Shown: positions 22,553 to 33,661 of the stretch, piece by piece | Layout: each line of letters begins with the position of its first letter | Numbering within the stretch: position 1 is the first letter of the stretch | NCBI GenBank assembly: GCA_037892935.1 | Contig: JAYXKI010000013.1 | Location: forward strand, 1,054,001 to 1,118,000 | Length of the DNA: 64,000 bases | Origin: Phlebopus portentosus | Taxonomy: Eukaryota; Basidiomycota; Agaricomycetes; Boletales; Boletinellaceae | Reading direction: 5' to 3' | Notes under the pieces: model-generated | What the model was told of the DNA's origin: nothing | What the model saw: only the letters and a program-made list of their open reading frames with translations | The model's database searches: none | Program-made: the position numbers and the translations under genes

Positions 22553-24153
22553 TGTTAGGACCAGTATTTTCGGACGAGGTGGTTAGTCCGAGCGTACCGG
22601 AACAAGTCCCTGCTTCCTCCTTCTGACAATAATTGGAGAGTAGAGTAGCGAAGGTTAGATGTACTACTAAGAAGCGAGCTATAGGCTCAAGCTTGACCCA
22701 GCAGTAGAGCAGAGGTTCAATCAAAGGGGTACAGTTATGATTGAAAGTACAAAATAATTTTGCTGAGGGACAACACCCCGCTCAGCTGGCGCCTTAAATA
22801 AAGTTTCTACTGAATACTACCGACTACCAAATACTACCGACCATGCCTCGCTATTGGTTAGGACAATGTGTTTCAGCTGGTGTCACTACTACTCTCTTGA
22901 GTCTGTAGTACCACTGACAACTCTGGTGGTGCTACCAAAACTCCTGGTTGCACCACCGACTACTTCCTTCCCTATTAGGCAGGCCCTAATTTCCTTCCGT
23001 TCCGAAGAAGCTTTCCCCAGGCTTCTATCGATCTCCATTCCTATCACATGTTAATCCTTAACGCCAATCCTCCCACGAGAGACTTCTTCCATGTGCCGCG
23101 ATCTCGCTTCGCCGGCGCTCCGTTACTCCGGCCGAGCTTCTGCCGTTAGTCTTCCATCATGGGGCTGACCGTTATCTCGGGATTTGGGATCGGCAACCCC
23201 TGCCGATCATCGGAGATTAACCTCGGCGGCTGTGTAAATTTAGCAGACACCCTTCTGTGCCTAGCCGCGATATCGATGTCGGAGAATTGTAGTCCGGTAC
23301 CCGACGTTAACCTGTATCTTCTTCCCAGGTGATTCGTCCCGCGCCATTCGTCGACTGTAATAACCCCTTCTTCCGATCGTTCCCATGCTTCTAGCATTCG
23401 ATCCGTTGCTTCTTCGATAAGACTTTCGACGTCCGATGGCGCCCTGTAATAGATCGGCCAATCGACTTCCACTGCAGTGTTTCGACACAAGGTCTGGTGA
23501 CGATGCTGATTGATCCAAGCTCTCACGCCAACCTTTAGTGCATAGATATCCCTATCGCCGAGCCATACAGATACCTCGTGGTCGTATGCGCTCATTCCGC
23601 GGTTCGGTAATGGTTGGTCAAACGTTCGTTCTGAGGGTCCGGGTTTATGCCGAATCTTGACATCGGCTCCTTCCCTAGTTACTAAGCGCTCCACGAAGTT
23701 CTTGAGGAGCCACTCCGAAAGAACCCAACTCCTTTGGTATGCCAAATAGCAGTTTGTACAGACCAGGCTTTCATGAACAAAGCGTCTGGTTGCACTATGT
23801 CGATATCGTCTCTTCTGCAGGAGTTCCACGTATCTTGCGATGTTCCGTTCTTCCATGTCCACGTAGCTTCGCTCGGGTGGAGGAGTATGTCCAATATGCA
23901 TTCCAGCTAGTCCTTGCTGTAAATCGTATGGGTCCTCCCTTTCGTCGCGTTCGTCCTCGTAATATCGTCGATCGGGTTCCTCTTGAATATATTCCACAGC
24001 GACCTCCCCAGGTCCTTGCTGTACTAGTGGGCGAGAATCGCCTCCACTATTCTGTCCTTGAAGCCTTTCGAAATGCTCTGGATTGGGCTGCATAATTCGG
24101 TGTGTAAAGCGTCTGATACCACGCCGCATTGTATATCCACAATTTTCGTAACA
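22553..24153 (-). repeat. A2 3' LTR
   Basis: 1601 bp; differs from the A2 5' LTR mainly by a 4-bp deletion near 22630 (AATAATTGG against AATGTATAATTGG) and very few substitutions. It encodes the U3 ORF. Confidence 0.93.
23146..24129 (-). CDS. U3 ORF, A2 3' LTR copy (327 aa)
   Basis: Intact 327-codon frame, ATG 24 bp from the LTR start. Because the predicted RNA starts downstream of this ORF within the LTR, only the 3'-LTR copy would lie inside the genomic transcript, just after pol. That is the position where accessory or envelope genes sit in some retroviruses. No domain recognised; same CTNCY motif and acidic/basic N-terminal third as the solo-LTR copy. Confidence 0.65.
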   Translation of the reverse strand: MRRGIRRFTHRIMQPNPEHFERLQGQNSGGDSRPLVQQGPGEVAVEYIQEEPDRRYYEDERDEREDPYDLQQGLAGMHIGHTPPPERSYVDMEERNIARYVELLQKRRYRHSATRRFVHESLVCTNCYLAYQRSWVLSEWLLKNFVERLVTREGADVKIRHKPGPSERTFDQPLPNRGMSAYDHEVSVWLGDRDIYALKVGVRAWINQHRHQTLCRNTAVEVDWPIYYRAPSDVESLIEEATDRMLEAWERSEEGVITVDEWRGTNHLGRRYRLTSGTGLQFSDIDIAARHRRVSAKFTQPPRLISDDRQGLPIPNPEITVSPMMED

Positions 24154-24167
24154 TTCCTCCCCTTAAG

Positions 24168-24674
24168 ATCCACTTCGGACTGCAAGGAGAGTGTGGATCC
24201 CTTAATTGTGGTAGCCATAATCTTGCTGTTTCGTATTGTTGCTTCCTAGACCAGACCCTTCTTGTGTACTAGTGTCTCATTCCTCTTGTCTGGAATAACT
24301 GTAGCACTGTACATCCAGAGTCCTCCACTCATTATTGATCATGTGACCTGACGCACAACCCGTTCGAACAAAAGTGCGGCAGTCATGTGACTTAAACACT
24401 TCCTGTTTAGATGAGAGGGTGGCAATCACGTGATTGACGCTCAACCTGTTCTCAGAGAAAGGCGGCGGTCACGTGACACTTGCTCAATAACTCAAAGCCT
24501 CGCTGAGTGTCGGCTTCCAACATACTAGATGCTTCCCAACATGCTAGGAATAGTTTAACGACTTGTTCAGGTCAAATATGACCTCGATTAGTGTCGGTCC
24601 CAACTTACAAGGTACGTCCCAGTACGCTTGGAATAGTTTAACGACTTGTTCAGGTCAAATATGCTTAGGCCTTC
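24168..24674 (-). other. A2 post-pol non-coding region
   Basis: About 0.5 kb between pol and the purine tract. It holds two diverged ~80-bp direct repeats with a GACCTGAACAAGTCGTTAA core, and four CACGTG/CATGTG-type motifs spaced over about 140 bp (24340-24480). The same layout occurs in A1. Confidence 0.6.
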
Positions 24675-27600
24675 CTAAGCCTCGCTGCACTCACTATCCG
24701 AGGAGTCAGCCCAAAACCAATCCTTGTATGAAGGATCCCCTTTTTCTTCTGGCAGATCCCATCTGCGAACTGGCAGCGCTTTGTTTCGAGTGAATGGCCT
24801 TTTTGCGGCTCTCCAATGACGCTTGTGCCATTCCGGATAACCGAAATCTCGCTGCTTGATACCTGTCTTGCTCTGGTATCTTCTTCTCCTAATTACCCTC
24901 TGAGCTACGGACTCTCCTAGTGCCGTCCTCAGGAACTCGTCATCCTCCTTTTTGATGTCGATTACTCTCTGCGTAGAGTCTATAATATCTGCGATCTTCT
25001 TTCTAGAGGGAAGATCTATCGTGTCCGGCCAACGATTCCTCTCGTGATACTCCCGCAATTTCTCTGGGGCATTGCGCAGCCCTTCTACAGGTTCCCAGGT
25101 ATTTTCTTCCTCCGGGTAGCCGAGCCATTTAACCTGATATTCCCATTTTCCGTGCCTTTTCCTCATGTCCCGGATCGCTTCAACCTCATACTCGGTTTCT
25201 CCAGCGATAACTTCTGGTGGTGGTCTTGTTCTCTGTGCCGGATCTTTTCTTTCTCGATAGGGAATCAACAGTCCTGCATAGAACACCGGGTGGATCCTTA
25301 ATTCCTTCGGAAGATCCAACTCGTAGTTGACTAGCCCATGCTTCGCGATGACTTGATAAGGTCCTAGGTTTCTATCCCCTAGCTTCCTAGTGGGAACTAG
25401 CAAGGTTAGATTCCGACCATCTAACATAACTTTATCGCCAACTTCGAATGACGGCATCGGGCCTCGGTGTCTGTCTGCGAATCTCTTCATCGCGTCTCGT
25501 GCCTTCTCCAGCGCCTTTGTTGCTTCTTCTTGATTCTTCTTTCGCATAGCCACATAGTCCTGTGTTCCTCGGATCGGAAGCTTGAATCCTAATTCCGGCT
25601 GAAATCCATACACCAATTCAAACGGTGTCTTGCCTGTACTAGAGTGAGAGCGACTATTATAGGCGAATTCTGCCATAGGTAGATGTTCGTCCCAATCGTC
25701 TTGCTGCAAGCTGGAATAGCAACGTAGCAGCTGTTCCATTTCTTGATTTACTCGCTCTGTTTGACCATCTGTTTGTGGATGATACGCCGTGCTAAGCTTC
25801 GTTTCAATCCCGAGGGCCTGGTTCACCTGTTCTGTAAACCGGCTAGCGAATTGAGGTCCCCTGTCGCTGATTACTGTCTTCGGAGTTCCGACCTTGCTGT
25901 AGACATGATTGATCATCAAGTCCGCAGTGGTCTTCGAGTTTGCATTTACTGTAGTAGGTATAAAAGTTCCCATTTTAGAGAACCTGTCTACCACCACTAG
26001 TATCGCATTGTTTCCTTTGCTCGTCGTTGGAAGTCCGGTGACATAGTCCATAGTAATCTCGTCGTAGGGCTTTGTCGCTATCTGCAATGGTTGTAGCGGT
26101 GGTTGCGTCTTTCCTCGTCGCGCTTTCGTCCTTTGGCACACGTCGCATGTGCGCACATATTCTTCGACCCATTCCCTCATCTTTGGCCACCAAACTCTTC
26201 TTTCCAGTTTATCTATAGTCTTCTGTAACCCCGGGTGTCCTGACGCTGGTGCGTCATGGCACTGTCGTACAATTTCCTTCTTAACTTCTTCATCTGGTGG
26301 GATAACCAATTTATCATCCTTCCACCAATATCCTTCTTCGAACGTTCCGATTGCTGGCTCTTTGGATCGTTCATAGGCGTCTCGAATCTTCTCTCCCAGT
26401 TCAGGACCCCCTGTAAGCTCAAATACCCGTACTGTGCGCATGGGCAAGTCCGATGTTCTGAACAATTGCGGAGGAAGTAGGACTTGTTCTGGCTGGTCCT
26501 CTTGGCCCTGTTCATAGTCTGGCCTCCTTGATAATGCGTCCGCTCGTGAATTCTTGGTTCCAGGTCGATACTCGATTCGAAATCGAAATCTGCTGAGAAA
26601 TGTCGCCCATCTTGCTTGGCGGCCACTTAGCTTCCTAGCTCCCATAAAATATCGAAGGTTAGCTTGATCGCTGACCACTCGAATCTCATGTTTAGCTCCT
26701 TCCAAGTGGTGCCTCCAGTTGCTCAAGGCTTTGACAATCGCTAGTAATTCCTTGTCCATTACTGGATAGTTATTCTCGGCGTCTCGATAGGTGTTCGACC
26801 AATATCCAATGGGGTGCAAAATTTCATCGTCCCCAAGCTGCGAGAGCACGGCTCCCATCGCAAAGTTTGACGCGTCGGTTTCCAGCACAAATTGCTTCTC
26901 ATGATCCGGTCGTACTAGCATTGGTGCAGTGGTAAAAGCTTCTTTAAGTTTCCTAAAGCTCTCTTGTTGTCGTTCTCCCCAGGTAAATGTCTTCTTGCCG
27001 GACATAAGTTCCGTTAGTGGCCTAGCGATCTTGGCGAAACCTTCAATAAATTTTCGGTAGAAGTTTGCAAAACCGATAAACTTTCGAATGTCTCGCTTGC
27101 TTGACAAATCTGGCCATTCTTGAACTGCCTTTACCTTGTAGGGATCCATCTGCATGCCCGACTGGTTAACCACAAATCCTAAATAGTCGAGTTCCTTCTT
27201 TCCGAAGTAGCACTTCTCTGGTTTGCAGAAGAAGTCTGCTTCCCTCAACCTGCGCAATACCTCTGCTAACAGGTCCCAATGTTCCTGTTCCGTTTCCGCA
27301 TAGACTATAATGTCGTCCAAATAAATGAGTATGCCCTGCCCAATCATGTCCTGAAAGAGCTCGTTCATTGCACGTTGGAATACCGCAGGTGCATTCATTA
27401 ATCCAAACTGCATTACCATCGGCTGGTATACTCCCATGTGAGTCCTGAAGGCGGCATACTTCTCATGCCCAGGGTGTATTCTGATGTTGTTATACCCGCT
27501 TCGCAAATCCAGTGTAGAGAACCATTTGGCATGTGCAAGGTCGTCCGGGAGCATATGTAATAGAGGCATCGGTTGGTGGTCTGGAATGACCACCGCATTC

Positions 27601-29972
27601 AGTCCTCTATAGTCGATAACAATCCTATACTCCGGCTTGCCATCCTTCCCTATTGTCTTCTTGGCTATGACAAATACTGGTGCGCAAGTGTTCGCCTTTT
27701 CTTCAGCTGGTACTCGGTTTCCTACAACACGAATCCATCCCTTCTTCAGGTCCTCGCGAATCCATTCTTCTACCGCTCGCTTTTCAGCAGGAGCGAGTGG
27801 ATATACCGGTCCAGGTTTCGGGAGTTCTGCTCCTGGTAGGAGCTCGATCTTCATGTCCCATTGTCCCGACTTAGGTAGCCGCTTAGCAGCATCCTTGTCG
27901 AACCTATCCCTGAACTCCCATATTTGTTTTGGAAGAATGTCTTCGAGAGATTTGTCGCCAGCAGAGCCTGCCATCCTTTCATCGAGTGCTTTCTCTTGTG
28001 CATATTTGAGCTATGCTGCTGTTTACTTGAGAAGGCGTTCTCTCCGTGATGCGACTTGTCGATGCTCTAGGCGGCGGATCCAGTGAGGAGGTTTGGGTGG
28101 CTCTCCTCTTCGAGAGGCGTCCTCTGCTTCCCCTAAGGTAGCAGGCTTGTGCGATCCTAGGATACCCTTGAACTCCGTCTCAGATCCAGCTCTTCTCTCT
28201 AGCACTTTTCTTTCCACTTTGGGCGGCTGCATGACCGAGTCAACAGGTGTGCGCCATCGGCGCCTCTTCTGCCCCTGCGAGAGCTCCTGCTCCATCACGG
28301 CATAATTCGAAATGAACCTGTTACCTTTACCGTTTGTTTTCCCTGTCGGAGCAGGGCCCTGCATTTGGTTCTTAAACCGTGGTCTTCGCGGGCGCACTTG
28401 AGCTCCCGAAGCTAGCCTACTTGATGATTGCGGCGTACTAACTTCGGCCCTGTGCCAATTGAGTGGGACTACCCTCCCTTTGGGGTGGACCACTTTCCTA
28501 GACACTAGCCTACCCTTGAACGGCGTCTCATGTCTAGTCACTCCTCGGTTTCTCGTAGGAGGAGTTCTCGCTAGGTGGCCGAACCTAGTACGCTTCGTGG
28601 CCTTAGTTCCACGGCGCTCCCGACCCGAAGTACTCCTGCTTGTACCTCTGCTTCGTGTGGTGAAGCTTACCGACTGCTTTTGCACTGCCAGGGTTGAGTC
28701 ATTGTGGCCCTCGTGCACGGATGGAGGAGTCCACTCCACCCTTATACTCCTTATGACAGGGTTTGAATCCGTACCACTTCCTCCGCTCTTCTGTCGACGC
28801 ATCTTGAGAGGATCAGGTGCGTAGTGTCCAGGCTTTCCTCCTTTAGGTGGTACACTAGGCTTCTTCCTTCTACTCGTATCAGATCCTTCTGCGTCGATTG
28901 TCATTTGTGCCTGTATTTCTTCCCGCACTCTTGCTTGGTCTTCAGATGTTGTTGGTGAGGTCGTTGTTCCCAGGCCTCCCTGAATCGCTATCAGCTGAAG
29001 ACGCGCCATATACATATACATGCCGCCATATTCATCGAGGAGTTCATCATGTTTGGCGCCCTTGTCCATTTCTCTGACCATGGTGCGGTATACTGCACCA
29101 TCTGCATCCTCGAGACTGTTAAAGTTGTGCCAGTTTTGATCGTCCTTCGTTATTCGGCACTTGTCCCCGAACCAAAAGAATTTCCATCTTCCTTCTTGCT
29201 TAGCGAAGGAGAGTTCTGGCGGCTTGTGCATGACTTCTTCGAACGTGACAAGCGGTGCTGCTGATTCCTTTTCTTTTCCTTTGTCTGGTGGTACGATCGT
29301 AGGTTCTTCTTCTATGTCTTCCTTCTCGGTTTCTTGTCCTGTTTCGATGTCGCTGTGGTAATAGACCCTAGTTTCCCAAGCTTCTTCCTTTTCATCATCG
29401 GCATCCCATTCGGGTGGAATGTAGTCTGGAATTCTTCGCCATCTTCTGCGTTTCCGGAGCTTCCTTGGGGCTAGGATTAGCTGTATGGAACGCAATCGTG
29501 CCGTTCCATTAAATGCAATTTCCTTCCCGCCTTTGCGAAGAATCCCCTTTGTCCAGTCGATAGTTGGCTTATGCTGTTCAAGCCAATCATTTCCTATGAG
29601 AAACTTGTCTTCGTGTGTATCCACCACTGCGATGTCCATTAAACCTCTTGTAATCCCTGTGTCCACTATTGCTCTGACGTTCCGAGTCCATCCACCATGA
29701 TTAATCGATCCATCGGCATTCCGGATGGTATAATTACCTTCTGCAGGCACTGTTCTCAGCCCTAGGCTCTGTACAACCATGGGGCTAATAGTAGTGATCG
29801 CAGATCCGGAGTCAATCATAGCCGAGAGATTAACCTTTTTCTGTCCCTGAATGACGTCAATGGGTATAGTGGGATGGTTGGAGTTTGGTCTAGCAATAGT
29901 CCATCGGCGCTTTATCTCTTGTGTGTCCTTCGAGCCCTCGCCAGTGTCCGATGTTGACTGGCGGCCCTTCAA
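24675..29972 (-). pseudogene. pol: A2 Pol (protease-RT-RNase H-integrase-chromodomain), one break
   Basis: Upstream piece 28023-29972: aspartic protease with an IDSGSAITTISP active site, then a long Arg/Ser/Thr-rich linker. Downstream piece 24675-27974 (1099 codons): RT (YRIVIDYRGLNAV, YLDDIIVYAE), RNase H (VLETDASNFAMGAVL), integrase (CDVCQRTKARRG; DYVTGLP, DRGPQFAS, TERVNQEMEQLL) and a chromodomain (YEVEAIRDMRK, YQVKWLGYPEEENTWEP), followed by a basic tail ending SDSECSEA. The two pieces are separated by TAA at 28023-28025 and a local length difference; A1 reads straight through this point. Apart from this break every catalytic motif is intact. Confidence 0.88.
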
Positions 29973-30991
29973 AAATCCTCCTCGGAATCCTCCTCGAGGG
30001 CATACGAAGCCCGTTCCTTACGCCTTGGTAACTTCGTTTTCTTGTCCAGTAGTTCCTCCATTTCAGAATCGCTGCTAATCCCAACTTCCCGGCGTTTTAG
30101 GAAGCGGCCAGTCTTGCCAGATCGTCTCTTCTGCACCCGTCTCTTGTAGTTGGTTCGGTGTCCACGGCTTCCCTGTGTGTCTCGCCCTACATTATTGCAG
30201 TCCCGTGCGAAGTGACCTGTCTTGCCGCATGCCCAGCATATCCCGGCATCTCCTCGGGACCCCCTAGTAAAGCGCCTAGACATGTCGATGTCCATAGGCT
30301 CACCCAGAAACTCAGCTGGACGGCGAGCTTCTGGGGGCACTGGCGTGTACGATACTGCCTGCCCATCTTTAAACATAGGGGTGTACTTCCTATTGCTGCC
30401 TATCACCTTGGCAGCCATCAGACTGGCCTCCAGATTACTAGCGTTCTCCTTCCATTGGTTCAGGTCCCATTCTGGGTGGTCTGTATTCGTAAGCAGGGCC
30501 TTTAGGATCGTTTGATTGAGTCCTCTCTTGTACTCGTAAATCAGTGCCTGATGGTCGTAGTGCTTTGGCAGCCTCATCCTAATGTCGTCAAAGGCCCTGT
30601 TATACTGCTTCACCCGCGCCCGTTCCTGATAAATCGTCCTAATATTCCGCTCGGCTTCTTCTTGAAGTCCAAAAATGCCATTGTGGTTGAGCGCTAATTC
30701 GTTCCATAGATCGTCCTCGCTGTCCCATCCACCCTTCTTGTCCATAACAAGCTTGCCATCCGCATCTCGCTTGTAGGTGGAGACTAATTGATTTCTGTTC
30801 ACGGCCCACTTGCCATTAACCCAAGTCTGAGCTTGACCTCGCAGACATTCCAAAATAATCTTAACCCTCTTGACTGGGTCGCTCGGATGTTTTTCATTCA
30901 ACCGGCTGATCATTTGATTCTGGAAGTTCTCAAGCGACTCATAAGGGTTTCCCTTAAACAAGGGATACTTCATGATATCTTTGTTTGACAT
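29969..30991 (-). CDS. gag: A2 Gag
   Basis: 340 aa from ATG. Capsid-like region with YPLFKGNPYESLENFQNQ near the N-terminus and AQTWVNGKWAVNRNQ, then a C-terminal CCHC knuckle CWACGKTGHFARDC and a basic then acidic tail ending EEDSEEDF. The stop TGA follows a G GAT TTT heptamer (plus strand AAAATCC at 29972-29978), where a -1 slip would continue into the protease frame. Nearly identical to the A1 Gag. Confidence 0.88.
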   Translation of the reverse strand: MSNKDIMKYPLFKGNPYESLENFQNQMISRLNEKHPSDPVKRVKIILECLRGQAQTWVNGKWAVNRNQLVSTYKRDADGKLVMDKKGGWDSEDDLWNELALNHNGIFGLQEEAERNIRTIYQERARVKQYNRAFDDIRMRLPKHYDHQALIYEYKRGLNQTILKALLTNTDHPEWDLNQWKENASNLEASLMAAKVIGSNRKYTPMFKDGQAVSYTPVPPEARRPAEFLGEPMDIDMSRRFTRGSRGDAGICWACGKTGHFARDCNNVGRDTQGSRGHRTNYKRRVQKRRSGKTGRFLKRREVGISSDSEMEELLDKKTKLPRRKERASYALEEDSEEDF

Positions 30992-31188
30992 AATGACCTA
31001 GACGAATTCAACCAACATTTTTATGAGTATCACCTTCATTCAGCGCATTACAATAATACATGGTTTAGTAGCTAAGTTATCCAGCGAGTACCACCTCCGC
31101 TTTCCAACTAGCCACCTTACCCTTCCTCCCCGGTCGGTTCTTGGGCGTCTTTCTTCCTCCTGGCAAGCTCCCAGCTCTAAACCAGGGC

Positions 31189-33096
31189 CTATCTCCTTTC
31201 TTCCCGAGCTTCGTATCGTTCCTCGCCGCTTTCGTGTTCCTCGCTTTCCTCTTCTGTCTCCCATTCGTCGTTCGCATCGAAGTACTCTTGATCCTCGCTG
31301 GTTGGCTCTTCTACGTTGTTACCTCGCACCCAAACTACCATCGCCATGTTCGCTACCCCCTGCCTCGGTGGTCCCTCTCGTATGTCGAGAGAGTCCGATG
31401 GTATAGGGCAGCTGTTAGGACGAATGATAGGATCATAGATATAATCAGAGTCTGGGGAGTACTCACTGACCGCCTGGAGCCTTGCTTCTCTCTCCTCAAG
31501 CTCAAGAGCACTTGGAGTAGGCGATCCTGGCGGCGAGTCCTGGTGCGGGTATTGAAGGTGGTTCCTTTCGACGTAGTGGCCATTCCATCCCAGCCGTTGA
31601 ATCGCTCCCTCGACGAGTTCTCCCTGCTCATTCCACATGAGCTCCCGGATTCCCGTGCCATGACCCGTTTCCGCCGTGTTGTCCGCCTCCCATGCTTCCC
31701 CAGCATCGGGAGGCGGTCCCCATCCGTCGTTGGATGGCCAGGGCTGTGGTGACTCGGGAATCACCTCCCTCAGCAGTTCTTCTGCTTGCTGGTCCAGGCT
31801 TCCGGGTTGCGTTTCTGTGGAGACGTAGTCCGGGAGATCTTCTTCAACTTCGATGCTTCCTTCGACTTCCTGTTCCTCTTGGGCGAGCGCAGTAGGCGCT
31901 ACCAGCCCTCCTTCCGCAACTACCTCAGCGACATAGTTCCTTCCAACTTCTACTGCCTGCTGTCGCAACTGCGATGACGGTTGTCCTGTTCGAGTGTCCG
32001 TTCCTCCTGGTTCCCTGCTCTGGCGAATGATCTCAACCATCTGATCCACAAAGCGTTCACTTGCTGGGATCAGGTGGGGCATCTGGTCATCGTCGGAGTC
32101 CGAGCTCACGCTTTCGAAGCGGCTGGCTAGACCTAGGCCTCTACCTTGCAGCGGGGAGTCAGGGCTCAACCTCGCCCTTCCTCGCCTAGCTCGCTGCGTC
32201 AGGTAGGATTGACGAAGCCTAATCGTTTGTTGGATCCGACGAATGCCTTCCGTGATCGAGTACTGGGCCGCGAGTTCTTCCTCGGCATTGCTGATCCGGG
32301 CTCGAATAGCCTCAACCTGTTCGACCAGGTAGCTAGCCTGCGTGTGTAACTGCAGGAAGTCCGTACCAGTGAGCCGAATAATCTCTTGCTGGGAGTTGAC
32401 CACTTGTTGAGCAAGGGCTGACTGACTGCCCTGAATGGCCATTGTTACCGCTCCCAGAATACGAGCCTGAAGAATACCGAACGCGTAGTTGATCCGTACG
32501 TCCCGCTGTTCGCCTTCTCGCCTGAGGTTGGTGATGACTGCCTCGGCGATCGCATCCCCGACATGTCCCTGAATATGCGCCAGAAACTCCCCCAGTGTCT
32601 GTCCTTCTACGGTAAGGTTCTCGGAGTATTGAGAGCCCATGTCGTAGAGTCGAGCGACAGTAGCTGTGAGAGTTCTGAGGGACCGATCAACGCTAGTAAG
32701 TCGATTGTCGAGGTCGATGACGGCGTGTCGCAGGGCGGAGACAACTTGGTTGGGTTGCCCGTCAGCACTGACCATTCGGTCCAAGCGTCCGTGTAGACTG
32801 TCGAGTCGTTCGCTGATGCGTGCCAGAGCGGATTCCATACGTTCTCCAGGTCCGGGTTGAGGAACTGCCAGTCGTTGAGTTTGGAGTAGAAATCTCCGAC
32901 CGGCACGACGGAATGGGGAACTTCTTTCGTTGTCTTGCCGTTCCACCCACGTCCATAGCGTTCCAAAGCCTCGAAGAAGGCTGATTCGACCTCGGAGTTG
33001 TTGAGCAATGACGTATACCATGGAAGAAAACCAGACGATGCAGAGTGTAAACCAGAGACTAGACCAACCAACTTGCCACAGTTCCATCGGTGACAT
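31189..33096 (-). CDS. A2 ORF-b: predicted membrane/coiled-coil protein (635 aa)
   Basis: Starts at an ATG (MSPMELWQVGW). A hydrophobic segment at residues about 11-31 (WFTLCIVWFSSMVYVIAQQ) is followed by a basic stretch. Heptad-like helices lie at residues about 85-105 (ESALARISERLDSLHGRLDR) and 115-160, and a further helical region (ISNAEEELAAQYSITEGIRR) near 270. The C-terminal half is acidic and disordered. Not recognised as any Gag, Pol or Env family. It is located between the PBS and gag, which is unusual for Gypsy elements. The first 490 bp overlap ORF-a in another frame. Confidence 0.6.
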   Translation of the reverse strand: MSPMELWQVGWSSLWFTLCIVWFSSMVYVIAQQLRGRISLLRGFGTLWTWVERQDNERSSPFRRAGRRFLLQTQRLAVPQPGPGERMESALARISERLDSLHGRLDRMVSADGQPNQVVSALRHAVIDLDNRLTSVDRSLRTLTATVARLYDMGSQYSENLTVEGQTLGEFLAHIQGHVGDAIAEAVITNLRREGEQRDVRINYAFGILQARILGAVTMAIQGSQSALAQQVVNSQQEIIRLTGTDFLQLHTQASYLVEQVEAIRARISNAEEELAAQYSITEGIRRIQQTIRLRQSYLTQRARRGRARLSPDSPLQGRGLGLASRFESVSSDSDDDQMPHLIPASERFVDQMVEIIRQSREPGGTDTRTGQPSSQLRQQAVEVGRNYVAEVVAEGGLVAPTALAQEEQEVEGSIEVEEDLPDYVSTETQPGSLDQQAEELLREVIPESPQPWPSNDGWGPPPDAGEAWEADNTAETGHGTGIRELMWNEQGELVEGAIQRLGWNGHYVERNHLQYPHQDSPPGSPTPSALELEEREARLQAVSEYSPDSDYIYDPIIRPNSCPIPSDSLDIREGPPRQGVANMAMVVWVRGNNVEEPTSEDQEYFDANDEWETEEESEEHESGEERYEAREERR

Positions 33097-33524
33097 AGTT
33101 GTTTCGCAGTAGTATAGTTGCCTTGATAAACTTGTAAAAGGACTTGATGGAGGAAATGAGAATGTTCGAGTAGGGTGTATTCGAACGCTTTATATTCCTG
33201 ACACAGAGCGAGTAGTTCTTCTTCAACCGGCGTAGGACCTCTGAGTGCTTCCCAATTAAAACTGTGTCCGTTCAATAGGTTGTCCGCGTGTACAAGCAAG
33301 AACTTCCTCCCAACTCTTTCGTGTCTTTCGGCGTTGATTCGAAGCTCCAGGGCGGATAGTATAACCGACCGGTAGGGTTCTAGGATAGGGGTGTTTGAGT
33401 GCTTCTTACCTCGATAGAAGTTTATCGTGCGAAACGCCGAATTGACTTCTTCCTCGAATGTATGGAGCGCTCTAACAAAACTCCGATGGAGTGTGTAAGC
33501 CTGCTTTAGCCGTCGACGATACGC
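32607..33524 (-). CDS. A2 ORF-a (pre-gag ORF, start unclear)
   Basis: Open for about 305 codons with no ATG. The nearest non-AUG start (TTG) is at 33299, but the frame is open back to about 33524. The encoded protein is helical and looks like a real protein (ALCQEYKAFEYTLLEHSHFL, QVLLQVYQGNYTTAKQL, FFEALERYGRGWNG), with no recognised domain. A spliced leader or a non-AUG start would be needed. Identical layout in A1. Confidence 0.45.
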   Translation of the reverse strand, partial: AYRRRLKQAYTLHRSFVRALHTFEEEVNSAFRTINFYRGKKHSNTPILEPYRSVILSALELRINAERHERVGRKFLLVHADNLLNGHSFNWEALRGPTPVEEELLALCQEYKAFEYTLLEHSHFLHQVLLQVYQGNYTTAKQLCHRWNCGKLVGLVSGLHSASSGFLPWYTSLLNNSEVESAFFEALERYGRGWNGKTTKEVPHSVVPVGDFYSKLNDWQFLNPDLENVWNPLWHASANDSTVYTDAWTEWSVLTGNPTKLSPPCDTPSSTSTIDLLALIGPSELSQLLSLDSTTWALNTPRTLP

Positions 33525-33648
33525 TTATCGATGATCAGCTAATTGTATTAACAGGCATAGAAGAAACCCTCCCAGGGCAGAGCAATACTTACTGATCGAT
33601 AGTGGGTATTGCACTATGAAACAGCAAGATTGATTATCCCAGGATTGG

Positions 33649-33659
33649 AGCAAAATTAT
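33649..33659 (-). other. A2 self-priming primer-binding site
   Basis: Minus-strand ATAATTTTGCT, two nucleotides inside the 5' LTR boundary; exact complement of AGCAAAATTAT at the predicted RNA start within the LTR. Confidence 0.7.
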
Positions 33660-33661
33660 AA